64,000 bases of DNA from the NCBI GenBank assembly GCA_904066235.2, contig CAJFCV020000003.1, forward strand, positions 2,480,001 through 2,544,000, given 5' to 3'. The translations under genes were made by a program, and so were the position numbers. Below are positions 22,401 through 31,732 of the stretch, one piece after another. How positions within the stretch are numbered: the stretch's first letter is position 1; every line of letters starts with the position of its first letter. Under the pieces are notes generated by a model, which saw only the letters and a program-made list of their open reading frames with translations, was not told the DNA's origin and did no database searches. This DNA comes from Bursaphelenchus xylophilus. Its lineage: Eukaryota; Nematoda; Chromadorea; Rhabditida; Aphelenchoididae.

Positions 22401-22914
22401 GAATCGCCCATCATCGCTTTGCGACGGCTAGCCGCGGCTGGGGATTTGGGTGCGCGACTGCACCGTTCTTTCGACGAGACATTTTGCTGCGACAACCCAC
22501 CTTTAACACCTACCCGTCAACCAAGTGCGTAACTGCAATTCGGTCGAAATTCTCGGAAAAGAATGCCCAGTAACCGCGCGTTGCACCCGGAGGAGCCAAA
22601 CGAACAGGCCTGAAATCACGAAAATTAATTTTGTTTTTTTTAATGTTCGCCTCAAAATTTCGAAGTCGGTTGAATTTCAAAAGCCAAAAACCCCACTCGG
22701 ATGCATTCCATTGTTTTCTTTCAAAGTCAAATGTGTAGTTATGAAGATGCGGTTTTCCGAAGTTCTCGAATCCAAAAACCTTGGCGTGTTTTACACCCTC
22801 AGGCATGTATTCGGCCAGGTCAGGGCAATTGAAGAGGAACTCTGCTATGAAGGGGCCATTACCTTGAGCCAAAGTCTCCGAAATTAAGGCGATGACGAGA
22901 ATTGGGAGCTTCAT
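16425..22914 (-). CDS. P4 (type A): predicted type I membrane protein with Thr-rich stalk
   Basis: Thirteen exons: 22914-22697, 22609-22514, 21862-21550, 21457-21383, 21341-21231, 20733-20650, 20540-20472, 20327-20259, 20125-20063, 19742-19591, 19521-19389, 19345-19202, 16523-16425. All junctions keep phase, giving 541 residues. Features in order: signal peptide, CPDLAEYMPEG, YWAFFSENFDRIAV, FMIGTAVYYW and DVDIMYYL in exon 3, GIYARAKPGVIYPL in exon 4, FAWLGRNC in exon 5, four short Thr exons plus the final stalk exon, span TIYITVGSILGLLALLFL, and a Lys/Arg-rich tail ending ESRDYP. Each of exons 1, 3, 4 and 5 has one conserved Cys, so two disulfides are plausible. Divergent from P5. The last intron carries a 2.4-kb foldback element. 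This is the cleanest full-length member. Function unknown. Confidence 0.75.
16679..19094. mobile_element. 2.4-kb foldback element in the last intron of P4
   Basis: Two arms of about 1.1 kb are inverted copies of each other. Ends are AAAGAGAG...CTCTCTTT, flanked by TA (16677-16678 and 19095-19096). The homologous P3 intron (8689-8717) is an empty site. Each arm contains degenerate direct units of about 290-310 bp, marked by repeated GGGGTGGTTTTGGAGTT and CTTGTCTCAACTTTTGAAAC. The centre (about 17730-18060) is single copy. No transposase is visible; TA duplication suggests mobilisation by a Tc1/mariner enzyme. Confidence 0.88.
21960..22335. repeat. Dispersed element with GTGCGACGCTCAGATTTTGA-like end
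   Basis: It lies in the intron between P4 exons 2 and 3. One end matches AAGTGCGACGCTCAGATTTT and the interior (GCCGAGATATTCAA, GAGAGAGCACGCGAAACGCG) matches 55736-56153 and 15070-15190. It produces coding-looking stretches that are repeat, not exon. Confidence 0.6.
22373..22505. repeat. CAGTCTGTC-family MITE, right end degraded
   Basis: The left end AGTCTGTCGGGAAAATAACG and GC-rich body match the MITEs at 13282-13440 and 13700-13862. The right end is not recognisable (ACAACCCACC). Confidence 0.6.
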
Positions 22915-23217
22915 AAAAAAGCGACTCGTCGGTCCGACACTTGGAAAGGAAAGTGGGAAATAAGAAAGATGAAGCAAATATGAAGGTACAAATTGCAAAA
23001 AATGCATAGGTTTGGGAGAAAATTTGCATAAAATTTTATAATTCAATAAATTTTAATGTCCTAAAAAATGGAAATTTCTTTTATGCAAAGCCCAAAAAAT
23101 CGCATTTTCCCACGTAATCGACCGCTATTTTTCGACCAATCAGCGCTCGAAATGGCTTTGGAGAGACAGAAAATAAGTCCATTCTTCTGCTTCTTTGAAC
23201 CGACCAGTCGCTCCTTG
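22915..23217. promoter_or_regulatory. Divergent promoter region of P4 (minus) and P5 (plus)
   Basis: The two start codons are 303 bases apart. A CGAC-NN-GTCG palindrome precedes each ATG (22922-22931 and 23201-23210). Between them are an AT-rich block (TTTATAATTCAATAAA, about 23035-23050) and, on the P5 side, a conserved block ending in CCAATCAG (23136-23143), an inverted CCAAT-like site. The same blocks occur upstream of P2 and P3 and at 31150-31340. No TATA box is obvious. Bidirectional control is inferred from arrangement and conservation. Confidence 0.6.
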
Positions 23218-26200
23218 ATGAAGCTCCGAATTCTCGTCATCATCCTAATCCCGGGGACTTTGGCTCAACTCTATGGCTCCCAAATAGCCGGGCTCCTCTT
23301 CAATTGCCCTGAGCTGGCCGAGTACATGCCTGAGGGCGCAAAAGGTGCCGAGGTTTTCGGATTCGAGAAATACGGAGACCCGCATCTCCAGAATTACACG
23401 TTCGACTTCGAGAGAAGAGTATGGGGTGCTTCACGGTGAGTGTTCTTTTGGCTTTTGAAATTCAGCCGAATTCGAAATTAAAAATCAAAAAAAATTGTGA
23501 TTTCAGCCCTGACCGTTTGGACCCAGAGGCTACGACCGATCACTGGGCGTTCTTTTCCTTTGAGTTTGACCGAACCAGAATTGCAGTTTTGCAAAAGCTT
23601 AGAGGGTAAGTATTGACCAAAACGGAGTGGCCCACTCTCAAAAAAGAATTTTTCCGACCTAGCAGCTTGCGCCCTGGTTTCCACGCAGACTGCGAATAAA
23701 AAATGGGAAATGTTTGTTCTCTTTTCAGAATTATGGGATATATTGCAATTATAATGTACATTGGACAATCAATTGTCAATTGCTTCGCCACCATTGTAAT
23801 CTCGATCGCTTCGCGATCGACAAGAAGCCAACCGAGCGCTTTGCGCTCGGAAAAATCCAGCCGAGCAGGGACGGTCAGCGGGCCGGGCTCAAAAACGGAA
23901 ATTTGCCAAGCGGGCCGGGCCCGTCGACGGCCGGGCCTGGGGTTTTTCTCCGCGCGGCCCATCTATATTACAATGCCAAACCATCCCAAACTAGGCGCAG
24001 TCGCTGAGTCTTCTATAAGCGGCGCTGCACGGGCCGGGCCTGAAAAATGCCTAGACGGGCCGCGGCCCGGTCCTAAAAAACGGCCCGCTGACCACCGCTA
24101 GCAGCATTTTTGTTTTATCCTTAATTGGGCGCAGTTTGCCGCGCCTGCAAACGGAATTGTCTGGGCGCATGCTGCTAGGGTGTTTTTCGAGAGTGGGCCA
24201 CTTTGCGGAAGTTGTACCTGGGAAAATAAAGAATATCACTCCAAACATGATTAGGTTAATGAATAAGTTGCCACTTATTCATTAACAACTTCATATTGCT
24301 ACTATATTGGACTAATCTGGGCTAATTTTATAAATACCCGAATATACCCGAGATTTCGGGTATTTACCCGGGTATGCAAGAACAAAAAAAAATTTTTTTT
24401 TGTTTTTTATATTTTTTAACATTTTTTTTTTTTGTTTTGAGGAAGGTTTATTTCTACTGGCGAGACGACCCTGACCATGGCCTTCTTAATCTCCACGATG
24501 ATGTTAGACAGCTTTTTCAAGAATACCTTGTGATCGGCACCGATATTTATTTTTGGCTCTGGATGTGGCATTATCGATATGGTGATCAACATATTTTTCA
24601 CGGACGGTCAATGCCAAGATTTGATTATTTTATTACCCCACCCTACGGGATTTATAACAACGTAAAGTTCTATAACGAGTCTTCGTTAATCTACATATCC
24701 GAAGTGGATACTATGTATCATTTGGAGACCAATCTTTGTCGTCGGCTGTTTCGTGTTAGGGCTTGGCATCGGCTCAGATCGAGGGTGAGCAAATTTTAGG
24801 AATTTTTCTTTTATTTTTTTGCGTCGTTTTCAGAACATATTCAAAGATGGACAAGAACAATGCGTCAAGGGTGCTGGAATTTTTGCCAGAGCCAAGTTAG
24901 ATAAAAGGTATCCGTTGGTAAGTTGTTTTCTTTTACAGTTTTGAAAGCCTTTACAATGTTTAGGGTAAGTTCGCATGGCTCGGAGCAAACTGCTCAGCAA
25001 AGATATTTGGAGATGTCGCAGTGTATTACCACGCGCACATCCGTTTTCTCTCCCAAGCGCCTACGGTGGGTGGAAATGATTTTTATTTTTTATCAGCTGT
25101 CGGGAAAATAACGGATATTTTTTTGTCGCACAGTGCAACTTTTGCGACACATTTGTTTTTTCTCCGCACTGTGCAAAGTTTCCTCCGGAACTATTTATTT
25201 TCGTTGTACGGTGCGGACTTTTTTTTTCGTTTTTTTTTGTACAATGCAGTTTTAGCGACGTTTAGTTTTGTGTGCGACGCGACGAATTTTTGACTGCACA
25301 GTGCGGGAAAAAATTAAAAATAAAAATTCAAAATTTTGCTGTTTTTGTAAGTTTTATTTTCAGATATTGGATCCAAAACCGGCCCCCACAACCACGACTA
25401 TCACTACCACGGTAAATTTTTCCTACCAATTTTTTTTACTCTTGGGTTTTTTGACCGCACGGTGCAGAAAACGTTACGGTTCAAATGATGCTATAATTTT
25501 TTTTTCAGACCACCACAACAACAACGACGACCACCACCACCACCACGACTATTACTACTACAGTACCTTCCACGGTAAGTTTATGGCCGCAAGTTTATGT
25601 TCCCATTTTTTGCACAATACAATTTTTTTTAGACCACCACAACAACAACGACAACCACCACGACTACCACTACGGTAGGTTTACGGGCATTACCCAAAAA
25701 AAGCGACCATAAATTTTCACAAAATTTTTTGCAACTTTGGTAAAAGTAAAAAATTCAAGAAATTACTTTTTAACATTACTACTTAAGCAAAAAATAAGAA
25801 TCAGAGGTAAAAGTTCCTTATTTTGGCCACAACTTATAACTTTGCGGAAACTGGTCGGAATTAGCCTAAATTTAGCGTATACGCTCAATTCATCGTTGTC
25901 AATGCCCGGACAGTGAATTTATTTAGTGAGGTACCTTCTTTTTTACGTACCACCTTACCCTTCAAAAACGGCTGCAGCCTCTGATTTTACATTTTATACG
26001 ATGAAACATGTCCGGAACTAAACTTATTGACTCCGTATGGAACTAAATGAGTCGTCGCAGCCTTCATAGGTGCCCTTAAAACTATAGAGCTATTATAGTA
26101 ATTCAGTGCCAGCTAGGTCGAAGCGTTCTTTCCTTACTTTAGTGCCCAAGCTTGGGCGCAGTTCGCGGAGTACCTTTGTTGTGGCCAAAATAAGGAACTT

Positions 26201-29200
26201 TTTCCGCAACTTTTTTATCTTCAGACCACCACCACAACGACCACCACCACCACCACCACCACGACTACCTCGGTAAGTTTCTGGGGATTACCCAAAAAAA
26301 GCGACAAGAAATTTTTGATTCTTCAATTTGCACCGTGCGAAATTTGTCACAGCACCGTGCGTTGGAAATTCCGTTGCACAGTGCAAACATGTCATTTTTT
26401 TTAGGCGTCATAAAGTATTTTGTTCTTTTGTCACTGCACTGCAACGGAAGAACTTTTTCCCGTTTCCGTGGTCGACAGAGTGCACAGTGCACAAAATAAT
26501 GTACTGCACAGTGCGGAATTTGTCACAAAATTTTTTGCGATTTTTTGCACGGTGCAGAAAAAATACGGATGAAATTTTGCTGTACGGTTTATTTTCAGAC
26601 TACCACCACAACGACGACAACCACGATTACCACGACTACCACTCCAACGTCTACCACAGTGACCACTACGGTAAGTTTGTGACTGGGCTCAAAAACTCAA
26701 AATTTTTGCTGTAATTGAAAGTTTTATTTAGACAACAACGACGACCACCACCACCACGACTACCACTCCAACAACTACAGTTCCCACTACGGTATGTTTG
26801 TGGCAGAGCTCAAAACAAAATGCACAGTGCACAAAAAAATGTATTGCACAGTGCGGAATTTGTCACAAAATTTTTTGCAACTTTTTTTTTGCTACGCGAT
26901 TTTTTTGATTGTATGGTTGAGAAAAAAAGACAATTAAAATTTTGCTATAAGCTTTATTTTCAGACCACCACCACAACGACCACCACGACCCCGACGACCA
27001 CTCCAACAACTACAGTGACCACTACGGTAGGTTTGTGACAGGGCTAAAAAACTCAAAATTTTTGCTGTAATTGAACGTTTTATTTAGACAACAACTACCA
27101 CCACCACCACGACTACCACTCCAACAACTACGGTGCCCACTACGGTAAGTTTGTGGCAGGGCTCAAATCACCGATTTTTCGAAAATTTGATTTATTTACA
27201 GACGACCACAACAACAACAACAACGACCACCACAACGACCACCACCACTCCAACAACTACCACCACCACAACTACGGCTGCCACTCCAACAACTTCGTTG
27301 ACCAAGTCTATCAGCCCGACGTCCACTAAAGTACCATTTACTTTATCGCCCACAAGAACTGATCCCAATGCTAAGCCAAGTGGAAGCAATATCTCTCTCG
27401 TCACCACAGGGTTGCCAGAGCTGGGCAAAGAGTAGGTTGTGTTAAAGTGGCCCAAAAATTCTTAGAACTTTGTCTTGTGAGTACTTGAGGCTTAGAAATT
27501 TTTCGACGGGGGTTATAATAATTGTTTGCTTTATTTTTATTTTTTATTTTACCGAGGTTAAAATCTCATGAATAATGTAATTTTTATTGTTATTTTATCC
27601 TAGATGCTGTGGTCTTACCCATCAGAGCAAATGAAATCGGATTTTTTTGCAAAACAGATTTTTTTTTGAAAATTTCGAATATATCTTATAAAAACTTAAT
27701 AGAAATTGATGCTAAAATCCACCAAGACCCGACAAATACTCCATTTTCAGCTCTGAAAAGTTGGTTTTGCCAGCCAACCACTCGACTGCCTACATTTTCA
27801 CTGGCTCGCTTCTGGGCTTGCTCGCCATTATCCTCCTTATTTTATGTCTAATTGCGCTGGTCTTCCTCTACAGAAGAAGAAAGGAGAAGGTAAAGAAATG
27901 GGCCCATAATCGCCACTGGATTTTTTAGAAAGCAAGGAAAATGAAGAGAAAGTTGAATGATCGTTTTACGACGACGGGAACCTCGACAAACGCGAGCCGT
28001 ACTAATGTGACGACAAGGACGGATACTCGCTCTTCAATGGGAAATCGGAAGTCGTCCAAGGTAAGGGAAGAAGTGGAAAAAATTTGTGTCTGCACTGTGC
28101 TATCCGATTTTTTCTGAATTTTTTGCCCAGCCAAAAGATTTTTTTTGAAATTTTTTGAACTGAAAAAAAATGCAAAAAAATTTTTTTACGGTGCACAGCG
28201 TTCTGTACTTTTTTGGAATGATTCCGACACCGATTTTTTCGAATTTTTCTAAAATAGCCCGCATTTACGCGGGTGTCGCAAGGAATACTGTAAGATTGAC
28301 GTGTAAAATTTGCAGTGCTTATAGAGTAAAGAGAGATCTTTCCAACAATACAACTTACGTAAATTAATATGGAAAAAGAAATTTGTAATCAACGCTGAAA
28401 AATGACCGACTTTGGATTTTCGGCGCTAAATATTGCCCTTAGGCAGATCTCTTAGAAGAAGTGGATGGTACCACCTTATGCAGAATTTAATTCTGTACAA
28501 CATATTCAAAAACTACGAAATTTTACTGCTTTTCCGTCGAATTATGCCTCAAAAATGCAATTTTTGCACTAGTTTTACCAATATTTTCAAAATATTTGCA
28601 CCTTAAGGGCATTATTACAAAAACTGAGTCGTACATATTGAAGCTTGCATGGTAGCTGAGCATACTGTTTAATTTTACCCTGTCATCTTTCTCCATCTTC
28701 AAGAACAACGGAGCTAAAGTTTGGTGCTTGGAGCCGGCATAAAAATGCCCTAAGGGCGAATTTCAAAAATGCGACAGTGCCACTGAACGTAAAATAAGCG
28801 TTCGAACAGCCATGCTCAAAAGGCAACGATTCAATTCCTTCTTCTGTCACTGCTCCAAGAAATCCATGCAACATCATGAACGCGTAAATGTGTTCATGAG
28901 GCCACCGATGTTTCAAACTATTCCGGAAACTCCCAACGTTGATTTTTTCGTCAAATTTGGCGTACCTGTAGTACAAAAAATTCTATGTTCAGTGGCACTA
29001 TCGCATTTTTGAAATTCGCCCTTAGGGCATTTTTATGTTGGGTCCAAACACCAAACTTTACCTCCGGTGTTCTTGAAGATGGAGAAAGATGACAGGGTAA
29101 AATTAAACAGTATGCTCAGCTACCATGCAAGCTTCAATATGTACGACTCAGTTTTTGTAATAATGCCCTTAAGGTGCAAATATTTTGAAAATATTGGTAA

Positions 29201-29987
29201 AACTAGTGCAAAAATTGCATTTTTGAGGCATAATTCGACGGAAAAGCAGTAAAATTTCGTAGTTTTTGAATATGTTGTACAGAATTAAATTCTGCATAAG
29301 GTGGTACCATCCACTTCTTCTAAGAGATCTGCCTAAGGGCAATATTTAGCGCCGAAAATCCAAAGTCGGTCATTTTTCAGCGTTGATTACAAATTTCTTT
29401 TTCCATATTAATTTACGTAAGTTGTTTTGTTGGAAAGATCTCTCTTTACTCTATAAGCACTGCAAATTTTACACGTCAATCTTACAGTATTCCCTTGCGA
29501 CACCCGCGTAAATGCGGGCTATTTTAGAAAAATTCGAAAAAATCGGTGTCGGAATCATTCCAAAAAAGTACAGAACGCTGTGCGGTGTGATTTGAATTCA
29601 AATTTTTTTTTTGTGTTTCGCACGGCGCAGGTTGCCTCCAAAAAGTGGCAACTGCACTGTGCAATGGGAAATAAAGCTTTTGCAGAGTGAACGTCAAACT
29701 GAGGTAAGCTAAAACAATCCGATGAATGGGTTGGAAATTTGCCAAAAAAGACGCAAAAGAACCGATAGCGAAGAGTCTATTCCGATCATCGGACTCCTCA
29801 GTTTGACGTGCAGTGTTCTTTTTTTTGCACTGTTATATTTTAAAAATTCAATAATTTTTTTTTTCAGAAAGCCAAGAAAGGAAAGAAGCAAACTGAGTCT
29901 GTCGAGTCTGCCGATCCTTCTGTTCTGACCAATAAAACCTCTTCGCTCATGTTCAAGACAACGGGTACAAGCCAAGAGTTTCACTAG
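23218..29987 (+). CDS. P5 (type B): signal peptide protein with Thr-rich stalk
   Basis: Exons: 23218-23435, 23507-23605, 24442-24784, 24834-24917, 24964-25065, 25364-25411, 25509-25574, 25633-25674, 26225-26272, 26599-26670, 26732-26791, 26964-27026, 27088-27144, 27202-27435. These give 511 residues ending at an in-frame TAG (27433-27435). As in P3, intact exons for a membrane span and tail follow (27751-27889, 27929-28060, 29868-29987), but the stalk exon stops before any usable donor. Exon 3 holds YFYWRDDPDHG, the WLWMWHY stretch and EVDTMYHLETNLCRR. Conserved Cys are in exons 1, 3, 4 and 5. Eight Thr exons precede the long final stalk exon, which ends in GLPELGKE. AATAAA at 30040-30045. 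The last intron holds a 1.4-kb foldback element. Function unknown; secreted or surface mucin-like role inferred. Confidence 0.66.
23802..23850. repeat. Twin perfect 8-bp hairpins
   Basis: TCGATCGC-TTC-GCGATCGA (23802-23820) and CCGAGCGC-TTT-GCGCTCGG (23832-23850) are two perfect 8-bp stems with 3-base loops. They are twelve bases apart, in the intron between P5 exons 2 and 3. A third short palindrome GACAATCAATTGTC starts at 23764. Confidence 0.85.
23856..24105. mobile_element. GC-rich hAT-like MITE relic
   Basis: Imperfect inverted ends CAGGGACGGTCAGCGGGCC and GGCCCGCTGACCACCGCTA, with GGGCC-rich arms like 5130-5902. No matching 8-bp duplication was found, so the assignment rests on end and arm similarity. 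Confidence 0.6.
25806..26205. mobile_element. Complete GGTAAAAGTTCC-family MITE (400 bp)
   Basis: Ends GGTAAAAGTTCCTTATTTTG / CAAAATAAGGAACTTTTTCC. It interrupts a stalk intron of P5. The left flank GAATCAGA (25798-25805) has no partner here but is the right flank of the copy at 3182-3888. Confidence 0.88.
28194..29582. mobile_element. 1.4-kb foldback element in the last intron of P5
   Basis: Arms of about 600 bp, starting CACAGCGTTCTGTAC and ending with the reverse complement, enclose a centre of about 190 bp. The 5-bp sequence CGGTG flanks both ends (28189-28193 and 29583-29587). No coding sequence survives; matching reading frames at 28523-28708 and 29067-29252 are the two arms read in opposite directions. 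The superfamily is not assigned. Confidence 0.85.
29691..29819. mobile_element. ACGTCAAACTGAG-ended MITE
   Basis: Inverted ends ACGTCAAACTGAG / CTCAGTTTGACGT. The body shares CCGATAGCGAAGAGTCTATT with 39390-39612 and 61108-61329. It lies in the last intron of P5, just before the final exon. Confidence 0.8.
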
Positions 29988-30331
29988 ACGAGAAAACTCC
30001 TCCAAATGAAATGAAAATGGTTTATGTTATTATGTTGTGAATAAACAAAAAATAATTTCGAGCCTTGACTGAACACTATGTAGTCCGTTCGCAAAGTGGC
30101 CGGAGTTAACTTTCGGCATAGAGCTCTTATTATGAAGCTTCCAACTTTTCTGTGCTTGTCTCCGTTTAGATGTTTTTGTTCAAGCTTGGGACGTCCTTTG
30201 GAGCACAAGTAATGAATTATCGCAGCAGCGCCTTTGAAGGAGATTGCCAGTTCTCGAATGCAATGCCCACACATAGGATAATATCGGTACGATTCGATGC
30301 GTTCAACGCTTTTGATAAAGTACTGTGGAGA
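29984..30331 (-). pseudogene. Open frame of unknown type, possibly a downstream exon of the THAP-like gene
   Basis: A minus-strand frame opens after a good acceptor (TTTTCAG at about 30332) and runs about 115 codons. It contains CGHCIRELAISFKGAAAIIH and a following HLNGDKHRK, which could be a metal-binding pair. Its phase does not fit the donor of 30390-30669, and its tail overlaps the last P5 exon antisense. It could be a decayed exon or chance. Confidence 0.3.
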
Positions 30332-30389
30332 CTGAAAACAGAATCATGATCTCCCATTTTCCATACCTCTTTTTCAGCCTTCATCTCAC

Positions 30390-30669
30390 TTAGGAGGGTT
30401 TTTGGCCTCGGTAAGCGAAGGGCTGAGAGGTTGTGAATTTAAATGCAATTTCTTCATTAATATAAAGTCTTCACCGTCTGAGATGAACCCTTGCTTCCTT
30501 GGTTTCCTTAATGGAGTTTCAAGAGTGACGATGGGCGCCGTATTATCGCTTACATCGAATGGAATGGCCGTTTTTATTCGCCGGTTTCCTTCAGTGAAGG
30601 AATTTGGTGGGAAGTGAGTTCTACATACACGTCGAGTTGTATCAGGTATGTAATTTAATCCCAACCGTT
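30390..30669 (-). pseudogene. THAP zinc-finger C-terminal half (gene fragment)
   Basis: The frame reads YIPDTTRRVCRTHFPPNSF, the RxCxxHF-x-F signature of the second half of a THAP finger, and RIKTAIPF matches the RLKxxAVP end of the domain. An in-frame stop lies just upstream and no first half (C-x2-4-C) was found. A donor-like AAGTGAGAT lies at about 30390. THAP fingers occur in DNA-binding regulators and in P-element transposases; either could be the source. Confidence 0.5.
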
Positions 30670-30958
30670 TGGCTCAGAGCTGACGATCTCCTAGTAACGT
30701 GGGGAAGGTTGCCGCGACAGGATCAGGCTGGATGCAAGCAACACATCCTTTCACTGGTGGTGAACGTTTGAACATGGTGACAAGAAGTTGATGGACGTCG
30801 AATCAAGTCGACTTCAATTTTATGTTATTATAAGAGAAGAATAGACAAGGAAAGGTGCAGATGGCGCTACTGATAAAACGTGCGAGCTCAGTTTATTAAA
30901 ATGTGCACAAAATCAAACCGAATCAAGTCAATATATCATTATTTATTTATTATTTACA

Positions 30959-31145
30959 GGGGAAGTACTCCAAGTGCGACGCTCGGATTTTGATGAAACG
31001 TGGCACAAATTTAGAATAATTTTTTCTAAGAGATATGCGAGAATCCTAGCTCCCGTTTTGCAGAAACAACCGAGATTTTTAGATCGAAAGTGGGCAAAAA
31101 ATTTACACCTTCAAGAAAATCTGAGCGTCGCACTTGGGGTACTTC
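30959..31145. mobile_element. GGGAAGTAC-ended MITE
   Basis: Ends GGGAAGTACTCCAAGTGCG and CGCACTTGGGGTACTTCCC. The long relative at 55736-56153 has the same ends. Interior pieces resemble sequences near 49110-49200 and 50806-50940. No duplication was resolved. Confidence 0.7.
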
Positions 31146-31149
31146 CCTT

Positions 31150-31340
31150 GTGAATACCGAAAAAATTTTTGTGATTTCAGGCCAAAAGCCCAAAAAATCG
31201 CATTTTCCCATGAAATCGACCGCTATTTTTTGACCAATCAGCCTGAAAATCGGCAATGCAAAAAAGAAAATTCCATTTTCTCGGACATCGGAATTTATTG
31301 AATTATAAAATTTTATGTAAATTTTCTCCCAAGCTTCACA
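31150..31340. repeat. Orphan copy of the family promoter blocks
   Basis: The CGCATTTTCCCATGAAATCG / GACCAATCAG block of P5 is followed by the AT-rich block in inverted orientation (TTATTGAATTATAAAATTTT). No family exon lies next to it. It looks like a relic of a rearranged divergent pair. Confidence 0.6.
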
Positions 31341-31732
31341 TTATAAAACGGTTTTCGGTCTCCTCTTGTCCCACCCCAATTTTCCCCACGCCGATTTCGA
31401 AACGCGGCGCGTCGAAATTAAGCCGCCGATTAGCCGTCGGGATTGGGTTGTCGCGCGCTTGTGTTTGGCCGTGACTGACCCCCCGAACCGCACTTCGCAC
31501 CCCGCCCCCTGCGGGCAAATTCGCGGCCTTCGGACTCAAGTGTGGCGTCACGATCAAAACTTATTGTTTTTTGGTTCAAAACTACATTCCCGGCGGCTAT
31601 TTTAAAACCTCTCCTTGTTTATTGTTGTTACTACGAAATTGGACCGCTGCGGACGCTTGAAAGTTGTATTCTCGAGGGAATTTTGAGATTTTTTTGGGAG
31701 TTTTACGTTGTTCTTGCTACTAGTGAATTTTG
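31341..31732. other. Region upstream of the Kunitz/lustrin gene
   Basis: GC- and CpG-rich between about 31370 and 31560, then ordinary sequence to the ATG at 31733. No recognisable TATA box, trans-splice acceptor or gene. It presumably contains the promoter of the downstream gene. Confidence 0.35.

Noticed and set aside
28523..29252. Two identical 61-residue open frames on opposite strands
   Set aside because: They are the two arms of the 28194-29582 foldback element, not genes.
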